NCBI GenBank assembly: GCA_963514095.1
Contig: OY741276.1
Coordinates: 16,943,459 to 17,007,458 of the forward strand
Length of the DNA: 64,000 nt
Direction of reading: 5' to 3'
Source: Eutrigla gurnardus
Lineage: Eukaryota; Chordata; Actinopteri; Perciformes; Triglidae
Part shown: positions 20,660-32,300 of the stretch, piece after piece
How positions within the stretch are numbered: position 1 is the first letter of the stretch
Layout of the letters: each line of letters starts with the position of its first letter
Position numbers and translations under genes: made by a program
Notes under the pieces: generated by a model
Databases searched by the model: none
The model's input: the letters and a program-made list of their open reading frames with translations, nothing else
Told to the model about the DNA's origin: nothing

Positions 20660-22472
20660 ATGTACAAAATGTACATATTTATTGTTAATGTTTTTGGAAC
20701 GCAGGAGGTAAAACAACCAGATTGCTGATAATGGAATTGGCAACGTATAAGCCTGGATGGATGGATAGATGGATATGATATATGATATATTGATTATGAT
20801 ATATTGATTTTAGAGAGAGATATGAGATGTTTTCTTGCAAATAGAGACTGAGGTGGACAGTGATGTGTATGACATGACTGTTTCAGGTGGCCTGTGACAC
20901 CATGCTGACCGGATCTGACCTGCTCACCAACCTCAGGAACACTGCAGGTAAAGGAAACGGACTCTTAAAGCTCCTACTACATGAGTTTTGACACAAAATG
21001 ATGGAGATCATAGATAACGTCTGACTGATACATGATATGTATATTTTAGAGATGTCTAAAGAGAGTCTGTAACTCGTGTTACCTGATCGTGTCCTGCAGG
21101 GATCGTGTACAACTCTACGGGGCTGCTGGGCTGCTTCGACCCGTACAGTCTGTACCTGGAGTGTGCTGATCCCACCGGCTGTGGACTGGGTCTGGACAGC
21201 ATGGCCTGGGACTATCAGGTACTACAGAATCAGCTTAGTATCAGTTTTTATATTCTTTTAAATCCTATAGTATTTTTTTCTATTTACATTTAATATACAT
21301 AGTAGAATGTTTAAATAGTCAAATGAAAATTGATAAACAATAGAAAGAAAGAATGCATGTTTTGTCATATGTATATGAAGTGTGGCTGTGTTCTTGTTGC
21401 AGGCGTGTACAGAGATTAATCTGTGCTATGAGAGCAACAATGTGACGGACATGTTTCCTCCCATGACCTTCACGGAGACGGACCGCCGGCTTTACTGCTC
21501 CAAACGCTGGGCTGTGGATCCACGACCAGACTGGCTCAAGACCCAGTTCTGGGGCGACGGTGAGCATCATGAAACATCATGGGACCTAAATTAAAAGGAT
21601 AAAACTCAGTGTAACTAGTGTAATATATCATTTTTAAAAATGATGAACATGTACAATACAATTAGTTGTTTTTTATTGTTATAAAGGACAAAGAAGCAAA
21701 ACGCACATTAGGATTGATTTTTCACTTGATACCCGTCTGTTTTCCCTTCTAGCTGATATCACTTTTTTAAAAATCTATTATAATTAAGGTTTTGCAGCTC
21801 AAAACAGCAGTAGAACAACAGAAAAGGCTGATGAAAGTAATAATTATAATAACAAGAAATACAACGGAGTTCAAATAATAAATAAAGTCGTGGCAGGAAC
21901 ATGAACACAGTTCCTCATCAGAAGGAAACCTTTGAAGATTCCTCCGAAGAGTTTTTTTTTTAAATGTACTTGAATTCCTTTGTGGGGGGAAAAAAAATCC
22001 CAAACTAAAATTGTATTCATGTTTTTTAGAATAAAAGATTGATACTTCTCTTCTCTTCTCTTGTGTCCAGCCCTCTCCACAGCCAGCAACATTATTTTCT
22101 CCAATGGAGATCTGGACCCGTGGGCCAACGGAGGGGTAAGACATTAAACCAACCAGCTGACTGTGAGTCTCTGCTTTCCGTGTGAGTCAAACATCTCCCT
22201 GCTGTTTAGGTGCGCAAGTCCTTGAGCTCCTCGTTGGTCGCTGTCAACATTTCTGGAGGAGCCCATCATCTGGACCTGAGGTACAGGAAGCGGTCCACAT
22301 CCTGCACTGAAGTCACAGCAAAAACCCGATGTTACATTTATCTGTTGTTGTTTCATGCAGAGGATCTAATCAGGCTGATCCGGTGTCAGTAATCGGAGCC
22401 AGGAAAACCGAAGCGGACCTCATCGCAGAGTGGGTGAAGATGGAGAGGACCAGATTACGGCGGTCACTTTAA
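16363..22472 (+). CDS. dpp7: Dipeptidyl peptidase 2 (DPP7, S28 serine protease)
   Basis: Vesicular/lysosomal serine protease that removes N-terminal dipeptides ending in proline or alanine. Thirteen exons: 16363-16449, 16819-16945, 17029-17168, 18360-18523, 18918-19053, 19228-19309, 20424-20590, 20887-20947, 21100-21218, 21403-21559, 22071-22135, 22210-22280, 22361-22472; 495 aa (human 492). A hydrophobic signal peptide fills the first ~22 residues. The catalytic serine is S173 in GGSYGG, split between exons 4 and 5. The Asp is in NGDLDPW (D429) and the His in GGAHHLDL (454-455), so the S28 triad is complete. Conserved words such as LLTVEQALADYA, AGALAASAPVL and NNVTDMFP match the vertebrate enzyme along its whole length. 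The start ATG precedes the signal peptide directly. Intron 3 holds a DNA transposon, intron 6 a LINE/repeat composite and intron 7 an ATCT microsatellite. Confidence 0.97.
16455..16464. promoter_or_regulatory. CLEAR-like E-box in dpp7 intron 1
   Basis: GTCACGTGAT begins six bases into intron 1 and matches nine of ten positions of the CLEAR palindrome, with an intact TCACGTGA core. Together with 16281-16290 it brackets exon 1. A role in TFEB-driven lysosomal expression is inferred from the family of the gene. Confidence 0.5.
17259..17764. mobile_element. MITE-like element in dpp7 intron 3
   Basis: The left end GGTTGCAGTCGAAAAGT and the reversed right end GGCTGCGGTCGAATAGT match at 14 of 17 positions. 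Sub-terminal words also pair (AAGGTCCTAACTC against AAGGTTCCTAACTG). The interior has no transposase frame. Near the right end it carries ATGGCGGCC (17684-17692) and ACTTCCGG (17702-17709), words resembling YY1 and ETS sites. No clear target duplication was identified. Confidence 0.65.
19444..19486. repeat. (TTA)n microsatellite
   Basis: About 14 TTA units in dpp7 intron 6, abutting the end of a retrotransposon fragment. Confidence 0.95.
19487..19800 (-). mobile_element. Non-LTR retrotransposon RT C-terminal fragment
   Basis: The minus-strand frame contains STARNLGVILDD, NITAVARSCRFALYNI, FLTKDATQLLVQ and ALVISRLDYCDSLLA. These are hallmark words of the thumb/C-terminal part of L2/CR1-type reverse transcriptases in fish. 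The frame is open for about 100 codons and is cut on one side by a TTA microsatellite and on the other by dispersed repeat A. It is a 5'- and 3'-truncated piece, not an active element. Confidence 0.85.
19800..20094 (-). repeat. Dispersed repeat A, reverse copy
   Basis: Read on the minus strand it runs from an (ATCC)n start through TATCCTGTATTCAGTG, GGGCAATTTAGAGTCACC, TGTCTTTGGACTGTGGGAGG and GGGGAGAACATGCAAACTCC. It matches 23388-23683 over nearly its whole length and joins directly to the RT fragment at about 19800. Confidence 0.85.
20602..20659. repeat. (ATCT)n microsatellite
   Basis: About 14 tetranucleotide units, beginning 12 bp inside dpp7 intron 7. Confidence 0.95.
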
Positions 22473-22682
22473 AGCACGGCTCCACTTTATGCATCACGTC
22501 TGGAATTTCAACCACAAAGCTGAAGAGATATAATACACATTTTGGCAGAGAGAGACACAGACTTTATGATTATTCAGTTGTCAACGTTTTTTCCTGATCG
22601 ACTTATTTCATCTCTACAGTGTTTCCTGTCCAGTCCAGTGTGGATCTGGGTCAAATGTACATGATACATGTTTGTAATTTGC

Positions 22683-22688
22683 AATAAA
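22683..22688 (+). terminator. dpp7: dpp7 poly(A) signal
   Basis: AATAAA in the context TTGCAATAAAGATG, 211 bp after the dpp7 stop codon, with a T/G-rich stretch just beyond. Confidence 0.8.
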
Positions 22689-22754
22689 GATGAACATTGA
22701 ACCTCTTGTTAATCACATTTGTGAGTTCTGTACTATATGCAGCCTCATGTTATA

Positions 22755-23235
22755 CTTTTTGGACAAACTATAAAATTACTTTTTTAACATAGTATACTAT
22801 GACTTTTTATAATTACTTTATTTGACATGCTATAATATGACTGTTTTGGACATGCTATAATCCTTTTTTTTTTCGACATAATATAATATGACCTTTTTTT
22901 TAACAATCTTCTGGACATGCTAAATATGACTTTTTTCCGACATACTATACTATGATTTTTTTATCGCTTTTTTTGACTTAATAGAATGACCTTTTTATCA
23001 CTTTTTGGGGGCATACTATACTATACAATGTTTCTACATAATATACTTTGACTTATTTTTATCGACCCTTTTTCAACATTTTATAAATGAGACTTATTTC
23101 AACATAACTTTTTCATCACTTTTTTTTCCTACGTACTATACTATGACCTATTTTATCACTACGGTATTTTCGAAATGCTATAATGACTTTGGTTTACATA
23201 CTATTTTATCACTTTTTTCAACATACTGTTATAGA
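22755..23235. repeat. Irregular AT-rich minisatellite
   Basis: Roughly 25-45 bp units built from the words CATACTATACTATGAC, CTTTTT and TATCACTTTTT recur with much variation. It starts about 70 bp beyond the dpp7 poly(A) signal and occupies most of the gap before hira. Confidence 0.7.
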
Positions 23236-23387
23236 AATAAGGTATTTTCTCATTTTAAACCTCTTAAATCAGAGGACTAACCAAAAAGTTAGGGGGATGT
23301 TGACCCGTTAGAATTCAATAATGATGTAGGAAAACAAATGACATCCAAGTTACAACAGTACTCAACCTGTCATGTGACACTATGTGG

Positions 23388-23683
23388 AAGTCCATCCATC
23401 CATCCATCCATTGTCTACCACTTATCCTGTATTCAGGGTCGTGGGGGGCTGGAGCCGATCCCAGCTGTCATTGGGCGAAGGCAGGGTACACCCTGGACAG
23501 GACGCCAGTCTATCGCAGGGCCGACATGTAGAGACAAACAACCATTCACACTCACATTCACACCTACGGGCAATTTAGAGTCACCAATGAACCTATCCCC
23601 ATCCTGCATGTCTTTGGACTGTGGGAGGAAGCCGGAGAACCCGGAGAGAACCCACGCTTACACGGGGAGAACATGCAAACCTA
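23388..23683 (+). repeat. Dispersed repeat A, fullest copy
   Basis: It starts with five CATC units, continues through ATCCTGTATTCAGGGTCG, CATTGGGCGAAGGCAGGG, GGGCAATTTAGAGTCACC and GTCTTTGGACTGTGGGAGG, and ends near GGAGAACATGCAAACC. Two further copies occur in the window (5524-5640, 19800-20094). These words are ubiquitous in fish genomes. The internal frame on either strand is not a gene. Confidence 0.85.
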
Positions 23684-23808
23684 GATGGAAGTCTTCTTTC
23701 ATAATACTCTCTTCATTCAATCACCAGTAGCGGTCTCCCACCATCTCCCACACAGCGAAGAAATACCAGACAGGGAAATTACCAACCACTTCTCGTTTCT
23801 TTTTTCAC

Positions 23809-23814
23809 TTTATT
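23809..23814 (-). terminator. hira: hira poly(A) signal
   Basis: TTTATT on the plus strand gives AATAAA on the minus strand, about 2.56 kb past the hira stop codon and clear of the dpp7 3' end. Confidence 0.5.
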
Positions 23815-26375
23815 TCTTCAAAAACAAAATTTCAGCTCGTCTCTGCGTATTTTTTTTCTTATAGAAAACGGAAACAAAATAATTGCCTTGTACAAACATT
23901 TAAAAATGACTAACGACAAAAAAAAAAAAAATGAAAGAAAGAAAGAAAAATGCTGTACAAATTGGTAAAGAAAGATAAACTCTTCCTCTTGCCTGCCTCA
24001 GTGCTGCTTGCTCTCCACACTGTGCAGTGAAATACAGCAGTAAACATTAAGCATTTATATATACACACACACACACTGAGTCAGCAGGAGTGCTGGACAA
24101 AAAACGCTGAACACAAGGACTTTTTCTTGAAGGTCTGAAGGGTTCTGAAACTGTTAAAATGTCAAGTTAATGGATGTCAGACAAAAACAAAAATGTCTCC
24201 CCCCTTCTGTCCTGAAGAACAGTTGCAGTGGTTTTTGCCCTGCCACACAGGTGAAACAGATTAAATAATATTAATAACATGTCTCCACTGGTCCTCTCCG
24301 ATCAAACATGATTTCTAGAAGTCGATCATGCGCTAACTTGACAAAACTGGGTAAAAAAAAGCTGCATCGGATGTTGTGAAACTATAGTTTTACCTCAGAG
24401 GCCTCTTCGACACACATAATATACTTTAGAAGATATATGATACACTAAAGCCTGGAGTTCTTTATTCGTTTGGACGGCTGACCTCAGCGCGTTATCCTCG
24501 AGCAACTGCTGATATTTACAATAAATCTGTCTGGATGTGACGTTGGCTCGAGGTTACGGTAGGAAGAGGTTCAAGTCTCTGCAAATGAGGAGTCAGTGTT
24601 GAGGTTGAGGATACCTGAACTTGTGAATCGGCTGAAGCCGAGTACCGATCTGATACCAGCGTGTTAAAAACTAAAATATATGTACTATTAATATTTTTTG
24701 AACAGCTATGTGCTCCTAACCCTGTATGCATGTGATGCGATTGTTGTATTGTAGGTGAAATCCTTTATAAAACACCAACAAACACATGAACGTTATAGTT
24801 CTTTCTGTTATTATCTAGTTTGATAAGACTTTAGTGTTGAATATTGCCCAATGAAATGTTTTGGTAGCTCTGACTCACATTACAGTCTCCGCTAGTGCCT
24901 GCCAACCACCTTAGAGATGGTTCACGTGTTAGCTACCTCCATCATAAGTTCTGAAAAAAAAAAAACAATCTTTGAGTCTTATATTTATGTTGGAAGTAGC
25001 TGACGAGTGTTGTTGTTGTTCCTGTGTGCATCTCTGAGCCGATAAATTATATAACGCAATTTCAGATCGGTGTGGACTCGCCAATAACCGACCCAGCATT
25101 TCAGGCTGAATCTGATACTGGAACAACTAACTTATCAGACCTGTGTGTATTTAGAAGAAAATAGTTTTATTTCCACTGTTTGAGTGCTTGTTTAACACCT
25201 GCAGACAGTCACGAGAATATGGTATACAGTCAATATGATGAAGGTCTAAACCTGCCTGAAAACTGGACTTCATTCATCCACCACAATAAAAATGGGACTT
25301 TTTAAAGGACACGCACACATCATGCCAAATCCTTTCTCAATATTTGATTATCTTGATTTTAGGTGCTGATGACGTTCAGGTAAATAATGATTACATTGTT
25401 GTGTAACAATCAATGGCATGGCGTCAAACTGTTTAAAAATGGCGTCTAGCGTCAACGAGCTTGTGCTGATGTCCGACCCGGCTTCAGACAGAGATGTGAC
25501 GGATTCACGCTGCTGCACATTTTATCGTCACATTCTGTTCATGTTCGCCGATTTCTTTTTTTCTGTCTAAATCCAGTCGAGTTCAGCTGCTGTGCTTCCT
25601 GTTTGTTTCCGCACAAACACCGAAATGCGTTAAGTGCTCTATGAAAAGGCATTGCTTAAATATCTGAGATCCCTTCTGACATCGTTTCCCAGAGGTCCAT
25701 CCTGTATTTCAGAATGTACATTTTCATTCCAGTGGTGTTATAAACTTGATTATCGGTTTTTTGGCATTAGAGTTGTCACTTTTAAAGACAGCCAATGTGG
25801 CAGATTGAGCCTTTAAAAACCCCGTTGGACCTTCTGTCTGGATGCCCCTCCTTTCCTCCACCGTGCAGATGGAGGGGGGATGTTATTTCTACAATGAAAG
25901 GCATCACTTTGGTAGAAGCATATTGCCCCTTTACATCCATTCTCATTTCTATTTCTTCTCTGATGAGTGTCTGGAAACAGACTTGAGAAGGATTCACACA
26001 GCTGCTGAAGCTGCGGGTGGCAGGAATCCAACCTGCAACCTTTTCGCCTCTCTTAAGTTCATCTTTTTAATCCATGATTAGGAGTGCAGGAGAGAGGTGC
26101 ATAGGTCAGAAAAATGACACAAGACCAACTTTCAAACTGAGATCGTGATTAGAAAAAACAAAAAATCGAAGCACCCACCACTTCTCTCCAGTGAGCGTCA
26201 GCGCTGAAAAGTCCCGGCGCTTGAAAGGCTGCCAACCGGAAAGTTCTCTCACAAAACACCCGGGGTGTGTTTTCAGCCAGAGCAGCATTTCAACCTTCCC
26301 AAGTTGAGGAAAAGCAGTCAGAGTTCAGCCGAGGCGAGCCGAGTCCAGGTGTGTGCGTGTGTGTAGCAGTGTGTG
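23815..26375 (-). other. hira: Probable hira 3' untranslated region
   Basis: This stretch between the hira stop codon and the poly(A) signal has no coding exon on either strand. Long 3' untranslated regions are usual for chromatin genes; the boundary depends on which poly(A) signal is used. Confidence 0.5.
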
Positions 26376-29300
26376 TTATTTGTTGCGCAGCAGCTCCAGC
26401 TGGTCCTGGTATTCAGTAAACAACCTCTGGAATCGCAGGTTCTCAACGATGACGGGTAAAACCTCCCGCAGCAGCTCCCGCTTGCGTAGCCCCTGAACGG
26501 ACAGAGAAACTGAAAGTTAGCAACACGTATATGCACCGGAGCTAGCTCATTAGCTCTGTTTGCACAGGTCAAAACCACAGCGTTCATTGTGGTTTCAGCT
26601 AGAAGCCGCAGTCCACGTTGACCTCAAAGGCTTTTGTCTTTTGCCCAAAATTGACTTGATTCAGTGTCGTAGAAAACATTTCATTCACATTCCACAGAAA
26701 CAAAATAAAATCACCAAACCTGTCTGGTTACATCTTTTCACTGTTTAAACACATTGGTCAAAATTATTCACAGCATTACATGTGAAAATACTCTGTATGA
26801 ATTGTTTTGATGTGCAATATTTGCTGGAGAAGTTTATATCGTGTCATTTCTTGTGTAAAGTCATGCCTAAAGACATTTCATTCATGTGTTGGAGGGATCA
26901 CAGTGTTTTATAGTCGTACCAGAGTGGTGGGCTCCCAGGATGTGGCCGCGGATTTGTGGACGGGACCCAGCAGCTCCTTACAGAGTTCTCTGAGACGATA
27001 CTCTGAGCCTAGAGGGAACAGACGGACAGACCCAGACGTCAAAGACACACAGTTCAGAAACAAAAAGCAGACTCGATACCGCGTTCAAAGAGACTCTCAG
27101 AAGGCGTCAGTACCTTCGTTGACGAGGAAGCGGGCGTATATGAGCAGCCAGTAACGATACTCCTGCGCTGACTGCAGAGTCAGAGCAGACGCCAGCTGGT
27201 TCTCCAGGAAGGCCAACGTCATGCTCTGCTGCAGGTGGTGAGGGGTGGAGGACAGGCGGGACGCCAGCCGACCGGCACTACAGGGACCACACACACATTT
27301 TCATTTACGTCTTTCTTACATTTTATCTGGAACGAGAAGACGAGAGTTAGCATTGCTGTCATACTTGAGGTTGCGTCCCTGCATGACGGCCAGCGGCCCC
27401 GAGGACACAGGTGCATCGTGGGATGGCAGGCAGCTCCTGAAGTCAGCACACTGGACCATAGAGTCTCCTTTATCTGCTATCAGAGTCCTGAGGGAGACAG
27501 TAAAATCATTGAGCTGGTGTCCTTAAAAGCATTCATTCATGAGCAGCAGAGTCCTTCGGTGTCTCACCATGTCTCCAGTGACGAGCTGAAGCAGTAGGAC
27601 TTCCCGTTGGACAGTCCGATGACTGGAACTCCCTGTTGTGTCAGCAGAGACTGAGACACTGTGGTGTCAGCACCTTCACAAACAAACCACATGTTTTTAG
27701 GGAGAACACACATATATAAAGTCAATATAATGTGGTTTGCAGCCATCTTCATGTGAGGAAGTTAGTCGAAAAGCAGCTATATTTAACCCCCAAAATGTTG
27801 AACTCTTTGTATATCATCACATGCTGCGGTGTCTCACCAGATAAAATGGTCAGCAGAGACTCGTTTTTCACGAGGGCCTTTTGTTTCTGAACATCCCTGC
27901 AGACAGACAGAAAACAAATTAATAAAACTGTTTTTATTTTATTTTATATATATAAATAAAAGGAATAAGAAAGAAAAGCTCTGACCAGACGGACAGCGTT
28001 GCTCCAGCGGTCAGCGCCATGACAAAGTGGGCCGAGCAGTGCAGAGCTGACACATGCGTGGCCAGCTGGATGGAAGGAAGGAGCCGCCGGCCACAGGAGG
28101 AGAACACTGACAACATCCTGTCCTGACAGGCGACGGCGAGGACATCGCTGAGTGAGAGGGAGAGCGGGAAAAATGTATTTAGTGCTATTCCTTTATTTGT
28201 ATTGAATGACTTAAAGAGCTGCTGAGCCTCGTACCTGCTCCCTGCGGCAGTGACCACTGAGCTGGGCAGCAGTGTGTTCCACTCTCGTCCGTCTCTGGAA
28301 CATCGCAGCTGGCTGAGCTTCGAACCCGAAACCACCGACACCTCATTCTCCACCTCCAGGAACACCGACGGCTCCATGCTCACCTACACACACAAAAATA
28401 TCCCCGATGCATGAAAATGTTTAGTTTGTTAGATGTTGAAATGCTGCGTAAACAAACCTAAGAAACACCAGAAATTACAGGTAAAAAACAAAGTTGTTGA
28501 AGTTCCCACTCATCACCAGTAGAGGGAGTGGATTGGCAGAATAGTACACTGAAATCACGTCATGTTTCTGTCAAATTCCATCACTGCAACTCCACTTCTG
28601 TTTATTTCATGCCGTCCAGAGAACAAACACCATCACAGTTTAACACAAGATTTCTGCTTAAGTTAGAGACGATTACATTTTATGCAGAACTGTAAGACGT
28701 TCTAGTAGGTATGTAGAGACCTTTATTTTGACTGCACCATTCAGCTATTTAAAAAAAATCTAACATTTTAAACCAAAGCTGTTTTTATAAAAACACTATT
28801 TGCATTTGCCACCTTTATACTTCCTATGTGAATATAGCTAAAATGGAAACTTACCTGCAGAGTAGTCTACACCTGCTCCGTACAAAAGGTCTCATGAGAT
28901 AACTTTTGCGATACATCATTAAAAATGTACTTGACATCCAGCAGCTTCCTAGCATATAAAACCACCACAGAGTATTGAATTTGGAGCACGGTGAGTTACC
29001 TGCAGACTGAAGGCCTTCTTTATACTTGGTGTTGGTAGTTTGAGAGCAGCTGCAGGAGCTGGAGGAAGTGCCACCCTGCTGGGCTCCCGTTCTGCTGGAG
29101 GAGTTATCTGACAGGAAGAGGAGGGACACAACACTCAGTTATCTCTACTCCAAAGACATATGCACAAAAGTTCCATGGCAACGTTTATTAATGGAGCACT
29201 TGAACCATGAGACCTTCACCCAGCCAGAGATGCAGGAGATGAGGGGAGGTGGACTCTGGTGCTCAAACATGGTCACATTCGATGGACGATGTTTCCCTGA

Positions 29301-32300
29301 TGTTTAATATTATATGTTATGATGTTTGCCATGTTATCTGCCCAGAGAATTATTTTGTTGCCGCTGTTTACATTCCTCCTGATATGCATTACACGAATGA
29401 ACTGCTGTTTTTTGTTGGTCTTGTTTTTCTTGCACCTAACTCCATTAGGTTGTGCATACCTGTGCTGCACAATGACAGTACATGATCCTTGAATCCTTGA
29501 AAAGGAGCTTTTATTAGACCTTAATACTTGTTGCTATTTTAATATAAAACAATTAGAGCCAATAAGAGGCTTTAACTGACATCCAGTAGCTTACAAAATG
29601 TTCTTATAAAAGGAATGATCTGTTCATCTCTTCTGTTCATCTATCTACCTGAGTGAAGGGTTGGGCGATGGGTGCCGCCATCTTGTCTTTCCTGGGCCGT
29701 CCCTTCTTCCTCTTCTCCACCACTCCGTCTGCTCCATCCATCAGCAGCTCGGGTTTCCTCTTGCTGAACGACAGGTTTTTGTTGATGTTGGCCATCTTGT
29801 CCTCGCTGTCACTGCTGGTGTCTTCTTTGGTTTTTACATCTTTCGGGGTGGAGATGCTGTCTTTTGGCCTGTGTGATGAACAGAAAGTCAAATTTGTTTC
29901 AGGAACAGTTTTGCTTGGTTCAAACTACAGGATATCATCCTGATTTCATCCCGACGCCCGCTCAGCTCTAGTCTGAATGATAATGACAATCGATGGTTTA
30001 ATGCCGGTTTCATTTTTTTTCTACCATCATGGCCAACACTTTGACCAATTGGAACACAGAGCGGTCCATAAACAACTGTAAACAATGGTGAAGAGAAAGA
30101 GAAACCCTGTTGTTGTTAAATGGAGGAAACATTTATGTTACTACGGCAACAACCATTCTACCTCTTTGATGTTTCCTTGAGGGACTAAAAAAAGATACAA
30201 GTTGGAGGGAAATAACAGAGGTACTCTAGTAGGGATGACATCATACGCATGGTCATTTGATTGGTCGCGGACCGACGTGTAGTCTGTCATGTCAGTTAAT
30301 CACCTGTCGAGAGGCGTGAGGCCAACAATGGATGAGATGGCAGCTGTGACCCCCGGTGTGGCCTTTGACCTCTCTGTGAACCTGGAATCCAAAGCTTTCA
30401 TTGGCTCAATCTTGGAGGCAGAAGTCAGCAGCAGAGTGGACTTCACGCTGCAACATAAAGAAAGAGGGATTGAGAAAATGAAGGGTGATTAAATGAAGGT
30501 TAAAAACAGGAAGGAGAGGGCGAGGAGTGAGAGAGGTGTCTGGTGAGGAAGTCAACATTCACAGACAGGAGATCACAGAAGAAGTCAGCCTGTACCCATC
30601 CTTGTTGTCTTCCAGGCACTTGGCGGCGCTGTTGGGTGGCGGCGAGGTGAGCATGGGGTCGTGGCTGGGCCTGAGCCCCAGAGAAGAGGCCTGTCCTGGG
30701 CTGGAGTCAGAGCTGAGTTGGGAGGTGAGCTGGTTGGACATGGAGGAGCCCGAGGGCAGGATGGGAGCGCTGTTGAACAGAGCCGGTGAGAAATCCCTGC
30801 AGAGAAAAACGGACTATTTGGTTGCGCTTTACCTAGATGCATGCATTTGCTTAATTTTGCAGTGGGTTGAGCCTTCGGGGGCCAAAGTAATGTTTCGTGT
30901 TTCCCTACCCAGTGTCCAGCTGAGCGATGCAGAGCGGCGTGATTCGTCTTCTGCCGTCCGGGGTTCGCGTCTCCACCTGCTTCTTCAGAAGATTCTGCAA
31001 GACGACGAACAACAATGTCCCAGAAATTTTAGCTACAAAAATATCAGAATCCATTTTGTCTGAAATAATCTGAATACATGTTGTTTACAAGTTAGTTTAC
31101 TTCAATAGTTTTCCTGTTTACTTATTTAGATATGATTAAATAGGATTAGTTATCAACAATTTCGATGTATTTTCCCTGCAAAAATATTGTTCATGAATCC
31201 ATGAAGTCTGAAAGTGTAGTCTGTAAGCTTTTCAAGAGAGAAAACCTTTTATTAACTAAATCAGCTGGCCTGCATGTGTCATATAAACATGATTAATGAA
31301 GTCCATTTAAGAACAGTTATGTGTAGAGCTGAACCACATCAACATTCTGTGCTGCGTGTTGGCTGTTAGATTTCAGCGTCTCACCTTCCTGATGTCCTCC
31401 AGAGACTCTCCGTTCATCATGCTGTTGAGTTTGGGGGCCGAGGATTCGGGCCCCGTGGTGCCCGGTCCCGAGTTAGCCTGGGCTGAGTTCTGTCGCTCCT
31501 GCTGGTATTTCAGCATCTCTGGGTTCTCGATGATGGTGGTGGAGAGCTGAGCCTCGGTGCTGGTGATAGCCAGACTCTTACCGTATATGTTCTGGTGGAT
31601 GCTGTTCTGTAAGTGGAAGGAAGAGACACAAGTGTGATTTTGGTTCTTAATCTTGACCGAATGATGGAAGGGGGTTGAGTTTCTTATCTTTTTTTAATCA
31701 CAATGACTAATTACAAGCCAACCAAGGATTTGTTGTCTCATATAGAGAAGAGAGTGCAAACATGATGTGTGTCCAACCTTCTCCTCCTCGTTCAGAGGGT
31801 CTCCCAGTTCATCCAGTGAGAAGTCCAGGTAAGCCACGGTGCCGTCCATCGAACACACCAACATCCCCAAACCTGTCAGAGTCCTGACACATACACACAT
31901 ATTAAACTCACAGATACAGAACCATAGATCATGGACTCTGTTGGCCTTATTTTTTTTTTTTATTAAATCACGTTCTTCAATTAATAAAACTTGCAGCTTG
32001 TGTGCAGCGAGCAGGAGAGCAAACAGTTTTTTGAACGCAGTGAAAGAAATATGGATTGAAGCAGAATATTTCTAAATGAGTACATTCATCTTTTTTTAAT
32101 TTAATATTAGAATATAATCTAATGAGCCAAAAATGCATGTGCATGTGTGTGTGTAAAACTCACCAGGAAATGTCCATAATCGATTTATCAAACAGATCAT
32201 GGATGACCACCAGGGGGCGCTTCAGAGAGGTCAGCTGAGGAGGACAGGTTTGGACATGAAATACACAGTAACTAAAACAGGGTGAGGAACTTTCTACTGA

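Noticed and set aside
29310..29480. Possible retrotransposon endonuclease piece (FVAAVYIPP) in the hira intron between exons 16 and 17
   Set aside because: Resemblance covers only about ten residues, too short to support.
30527..31063. 178-codon plus-strand open frame
   Set aside because: It is the antisense shadow of hira exons 13 and 14, which fit the hira protein with correct splice sites.
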